Positions 6,875-8,436 of a stretch of DNA of 8,436 bases are shown in pieces (position 1 is the first letter of the stretch; each line of letters opens with the position of its first letter). This DNA comes from Bacillota bacterium (GTDB lineage: Bacteria > Bacillota > Clostridia > Oscillospirales > Ruminococcaceae), in the NCBI GenBank assembly GCA_029550985.1, contig JAKPGH010000213.1:1-8436 (forward strand), in the 5' to 3' direction. Made by a program: the position numbers and the translations under genes. The notes under the pieces were generated by a model. It saw nothing but the letters and a program-made list of their open reading frames with translations, was not told where the DNA came from and searched no databases.

Positions 6875-6904
6875 ATTATCACATATACATGTGGAGAATA
6901 TGAA
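6875..6904 (-). promoter_or_regulatory. Candidate proximal promoter for the desulfurase-thiI operon
   Basis: On the minus strand, TTCATA (6904-6899) and GATAAT (6880-6875) are separated by 18 bases. The -10 matches five of six consensus bases and the -35 four of six. A transcript would start near 6868, leaving a leader of about 20 bases. An imperfect palindrome, CACAT-ATAC-ATGTG (6880-6893), overlaps the spacer and could be a binding site. The better-matched upstream promoter at 6989-7017 may be the main one. Confidence 0.4.
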
Positions 6905-6988
6905 TAGCGGTTCATCCGTTCCAACGGCATTTTATCTCCGCTCAGGACGGATAAATCCGCACCGTTGCCGGAATTTTCAGCTTGCATT

Positions 6989-7017
6989 ATTATACCCCAG
7001 ATCCAAAAGGGTTGCAA
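6989..7017 (-). promoter_or_regulatory. Strong candidate sigma-A promoter for the desulfurase operon
   Basis: On the minus strand, TTGCAA (7017-7012) is followed after exactly 17 bases by a perfect TATAAT (6994-6989). Initiation would be near 6981, giving a leader of about 130 bases before the GTG at 6848. That leader contains short hairpins, for example CGGAT-TT-ATCCG and CAACGG with CCGTTG. The -35 box lies within one of the repeated GTTGCAAG half-sites of this divergent region. Confidence 0.6.
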
Positions 7018-7067
7018 GTGACCTCCCAGGCGGTGTCCGGACGAGCTTGCAACTTTTTAAGTTGTAA
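7011..7067. repeat. TTGCAA-type inverted-repeat cluster between divergent promoters (operator candidate)
   Basis: GTTGCAAG (7011-7018) is the exact inverted complement of CTTGCAAC (7046-7053). The latter overlaps a second inverted repeat, CAACTT-TTT-AAGTTG (7050-7064), which extends to TTGCAACTT/AAGTTGTAA with one mismatch. The cluster begins on the -35 box of the leftward promoter and ends 14 bases before the -35 of ddh. This placement suits a transcription factor acting on both genes. No regulator gene is visible and the function is inferred. Confidence 0.45.
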
Positions 7068-7080
7068 AATTCATTTCCTC

Positions 7081-7109
7081 TTGACAATTTCTTTCAATGG
7101 CTTTATTGT
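7081..7109 (+). promoter_or_regulatory. Candidate sigma-A promoter of ddh
   Basis: A perfect TTGACA (7081-7086) is followed after 17 bases by TATTGT (7104-7109), which matches TATAAT at four of six positions. The start would be near 7116, leaving about 30 bases of leader containing the AAGGA site at 7132-7136. This is the only good rightward promoter seen in the divergent region. Confidence 0.6.
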
Positions 7110-7147
7110 ATCAACAACAAAACATCAGATTAAGGATGAGAGACATT

Positions 7148-8032
7148 ATGATGCGAATCGCAGTGGTAGGCTACGGCAACATTGGAAAATTCGCCGTGGA
7201 GGCGGTGGACGCCGCTCCCGATATGGAACTGGCCGGTGTGGTGCGCCGCAAGGCGAGAGGCGAAACCTTGCCCGGTATCCAAGTGGTGGAGGATATCCGT
7301 GCTCTGGGGCCGGTGGATGTGGCGCTGCTCTGTGTTCCCACCCGCAGCGTGGAGGAAACCGCCCTTCAGTACCTTGCGGCTGGCTTTCACACCGTAGACA
7401 GCTTTGACATTCACACAAACATCCCTGCTCTGCGCCGCACTCTCCATCAGGCGGCGGTGGAGGCGGGTAAGGTAGCCGTCATATCCTCCGGCTGGGACCC
7501 CGGCAGCGACAGCGTGGTGCGTGCTCTGATGCAGGCCTGCGCTCCCAGCGGCGTCACCTACACCAACTTTGGCCCCGGCATGAGCATGGGCCACACGGTG
7601 GCGGTCAAAGCCATCGAAGGGGTGGAAGGCGCCCTTTCCATGACCATTCCCGTGGGCTCCGGCATTCACCGTCGGATGGTGTACGTCCAGCTAAAACCCG
7701 GCGCCAAACTGGAGGAAGTGGCCGCCAAAATCAAGGCGGACCCCTACTTTGTCAACGACGAAACCCACGTGGTGGCGGTGGACGATATCAACACCGTCAT
7801 GGACCGGGGCCACGGAGTACACATGGTCCGCAAAGGCACTTCCGGCAAAACCGACAATCAGCGCTTTGAGTTCAACATGTCCATCAACAACCCGGCCCTC
7901 ACCGCGCAGGTGATGGTAAGCTGCGCGCGGGCGGCCATGCGGCAGAAGCCCGGGTGTTATACCATGATTGAAATTCCCGTGGTGGATTTGCTCCCCGGCG
8001 ACCGGGACCAGTGGGTCGCCAGTTTGGTATGA
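7148..8032 (+). CDS. ddh: meso-Diaminopimelate D-dehydrogenase
   Basis: The 294-residue protein is an NADPH-dependent oxidoreductase that makes meso-2,6-diaminopimelate from tetrahydrodipicolinate and ammonia in one step, bypassing the succinylase/acetylase routes. The product feeds lysine synthesis and peptidoglycan crosslinks. Visible features are the N-terminal Rossmann nucleotide site VVGYGNIGK (6-14), the SGWDPGSD segment (114-121), and FGPGMSMGHT (141-150) near the substrate site. It is shorter than the Corynebacterium enzyme (about 320 residues) and closer in length to the clostridial/Symbiobacterium type. Start choice: the ATG at 7148 lies 11 bases after AAGGA (7132-7136); the adjacent ATG at 7151 is an alternative, and the longer frame from 7097 adds 17 residues that start before the ribosome-binding site. 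It is divergent from the desulfurase operon and ends just before a strong terminator, so it is probably monocistronic. Confidence 0.93.
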   Translation: MMRIAVVGYGNIGKFAVEAVDAAPDMELAGVVRRKARGETLPGIQVVEDIRALGPVDVALLCVPTRSVEETALQYLAAGFHTVDSFDIHTNIPALRRTLHQAAVEAGKVAVISSGWDPGSDSVVRALMQACAPSGVTYTNFGPGMSMGHTVAVKAIEGVEGALSMTIPVGSGIHRRMVYVQLKPGAKLEEVAAKIKADPYFVNDETHVVAVDDINTVMDRGHGVHMVRKGTSGKTDNQRFEFNMSINNPALTAQVMVSCARAAMRQKPGCYTMIEIPVVDLLPGDRDQWVASLV

Positions 8033-8045
8033 TCGGCATCAATTT

Positions 8046-8079
8046 AAAAGAGCAGGCGAAAAACCCGCCTGCTCTTTTT
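8046..8079. terminator. Bidirectional Rho-independent terminator
   Basis: GAGCAGGCG (8050-8058) pairs perfectly with CGCCTGCTC (8066-8074) around a 7-base loop. It is flanked by AAAA on the left and TTTTT on the right, so both strands have a U run after the stem. It lies 13 bases after the ddh stop and a few bases beyond the stop of the convergent YitT-family gene, and serves both. Confidence 0.95.
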
Positions 8080-8082
8080 GCT

Positions 8083-8436
8083 TTATGAATTTAGGCTAGC
8101 CGCCTTAAAGCCGTTGCCGATGATTTCGTTGGCCTCCATGGCCACGATGAAGGCTGCGGGGTCCAGTTCAAAGACAATGCTCTTGACTTGGAACACCTGG
8201 CTGCGCCGCACGGCACAGAGCAGCACCGGCCGGTCCTTCTGGGTGTAGGTGCCCTTGCCCTCCAGCAGGGTGCATCCCCTGCCCATGCGGCGGTTGATGG
8301 CTTTTGCCGCCTCCTCGTGCTTTTCGGTGATAATCATCAGCACCTTGCCCATGTCCATGCCGTAAAGGGCGCTGTCCAGCAGCCGGGAGGAGGCAAAAAT
8401 GCTGATCATGGCGTAAAGGGCGTTTTCGATGTTGTG
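8083..8436 (-). CDS. YitT-family membrane protein, C-terminal part (DUF2179 domain), 5' end outside window
   Basis: The frame is open to the right edge, so the visible 117 residues are the C-terminus of a longer protein; the internal Met at 8409 is not taken as the start. The sequence begins at the end of a membrane region (ENALYAMISIFASSRLLD.ALYG) and continues into a DUF2179 ferredoxin-like domain: KVLMIITEKHEEAAKAI, then GRGCTLLEGKGTYT, LLCAVRRSQ, FIVAMEANEIIGNGF. This is the usual end of YitT/YebE-type proteins, which have about five to six membrane helices and one cytosolic DUF2179 domain of unknown function. It converges on ddh and shares its terminator, with no evident functional link. 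Confidence 0.88.
   Translation of the reverse strand, partial: HNIENALYAMISIFASSRLLDSALYGMDMGKVLMIITEKHEEAAKAINRRMGRGCTLLEGKGTYTQKDRPVLLCAVRRSQVFQVKSIVFELDPAAFIVAMEANEIIGNGFKAASLNS

Noticed and set aside
6849..6981. TPP, SAM or FMN riboswitch upstream of the desulfurase-thiI operon
   Set aside because: The core consensus elements of these classes are not present; a CTGAG-like stretch alone is not enough.
4923..7067. Long plus-strand frames opposite thiI and the desulfurase
   Set aside because: They are antisense shadows of two well-recognised genes, lack ribosome-binding sites, and show no domain similarity.

Overview
This window looks like the chromosome of a Gram-positive, endospore-lineage bacterium of the class Clostridia, perhaps Oscillospirales. 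The inference rests on Shine-Dalgarno sites before nearly every gene, a rhodanese-less ThiI next to a cysteine desulfurase, a class B sortase, a SpoIID domain, a YitT-family protein, a short diaminopimelate dehydrogenase, and G+C-rich DNA. No rRNA, tRNA, mobile element or CRISPR array was seen.

Layout. From about 6994 down to the left edge, all genes lie on the minus strand and are tightly spaced, like one operon: cysteine desulfurase (6848-5703), thiI (5702-4512), a very long three-part fusion gene (4439-807), a CYTH-domain triphosphatase/cyclase-family gene (792-238), and the first 23 codons of a 3-methyladenine DNA glycosylase (70 to the edge). The desulfurase and ThiI form a known pair: one supplies persulfide sulfur and the other makes 4-thiouridine in tRNA. 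A 299-bp divergent promoter region (6849-7147) separates this operon from ddh (7148-8032, plus strand), which makes meso-diaminopimelate for lysine and peptidoglycan. A strong bidirectional terminator (8046-8079) follows, then the 3' end of a convergent YitT-family gene (8436-8083).

The standout is the 1210-residue fusion at 807-4439. One uninterrupted frame joins a complete but motif-degenerate CinA-like protein (MoCF-like, KH-like and PncC-like parts), one transmembrane segment, a class B sortase with an intact His/Cys/Arg triad, a roughly 220-residue linker with an acidic/Pro and Ser/Gln-rich stretch and two 22-residue tandem repeats, and a C-terminal SpoIID/LytB domain. The predicted topology puts a CinA pseudoenzyme in the cytoplasm and two cell-envelope enzymes outside. 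The linker just after the sortase contains an SPPTG pentapeptide resembling a class B sortase sorting signal, so self-processing is conceivable. I do not know of a described system with this architecture, but I could not search for one.

The non-coding DNA also holds a pair of competing hairpins just upstream of the glycosylase gene (possible attenuator), two candidate promoters for the desulfurase operon, and a TTGCAA-type inverted-repeat cluster between the divergent promoters.
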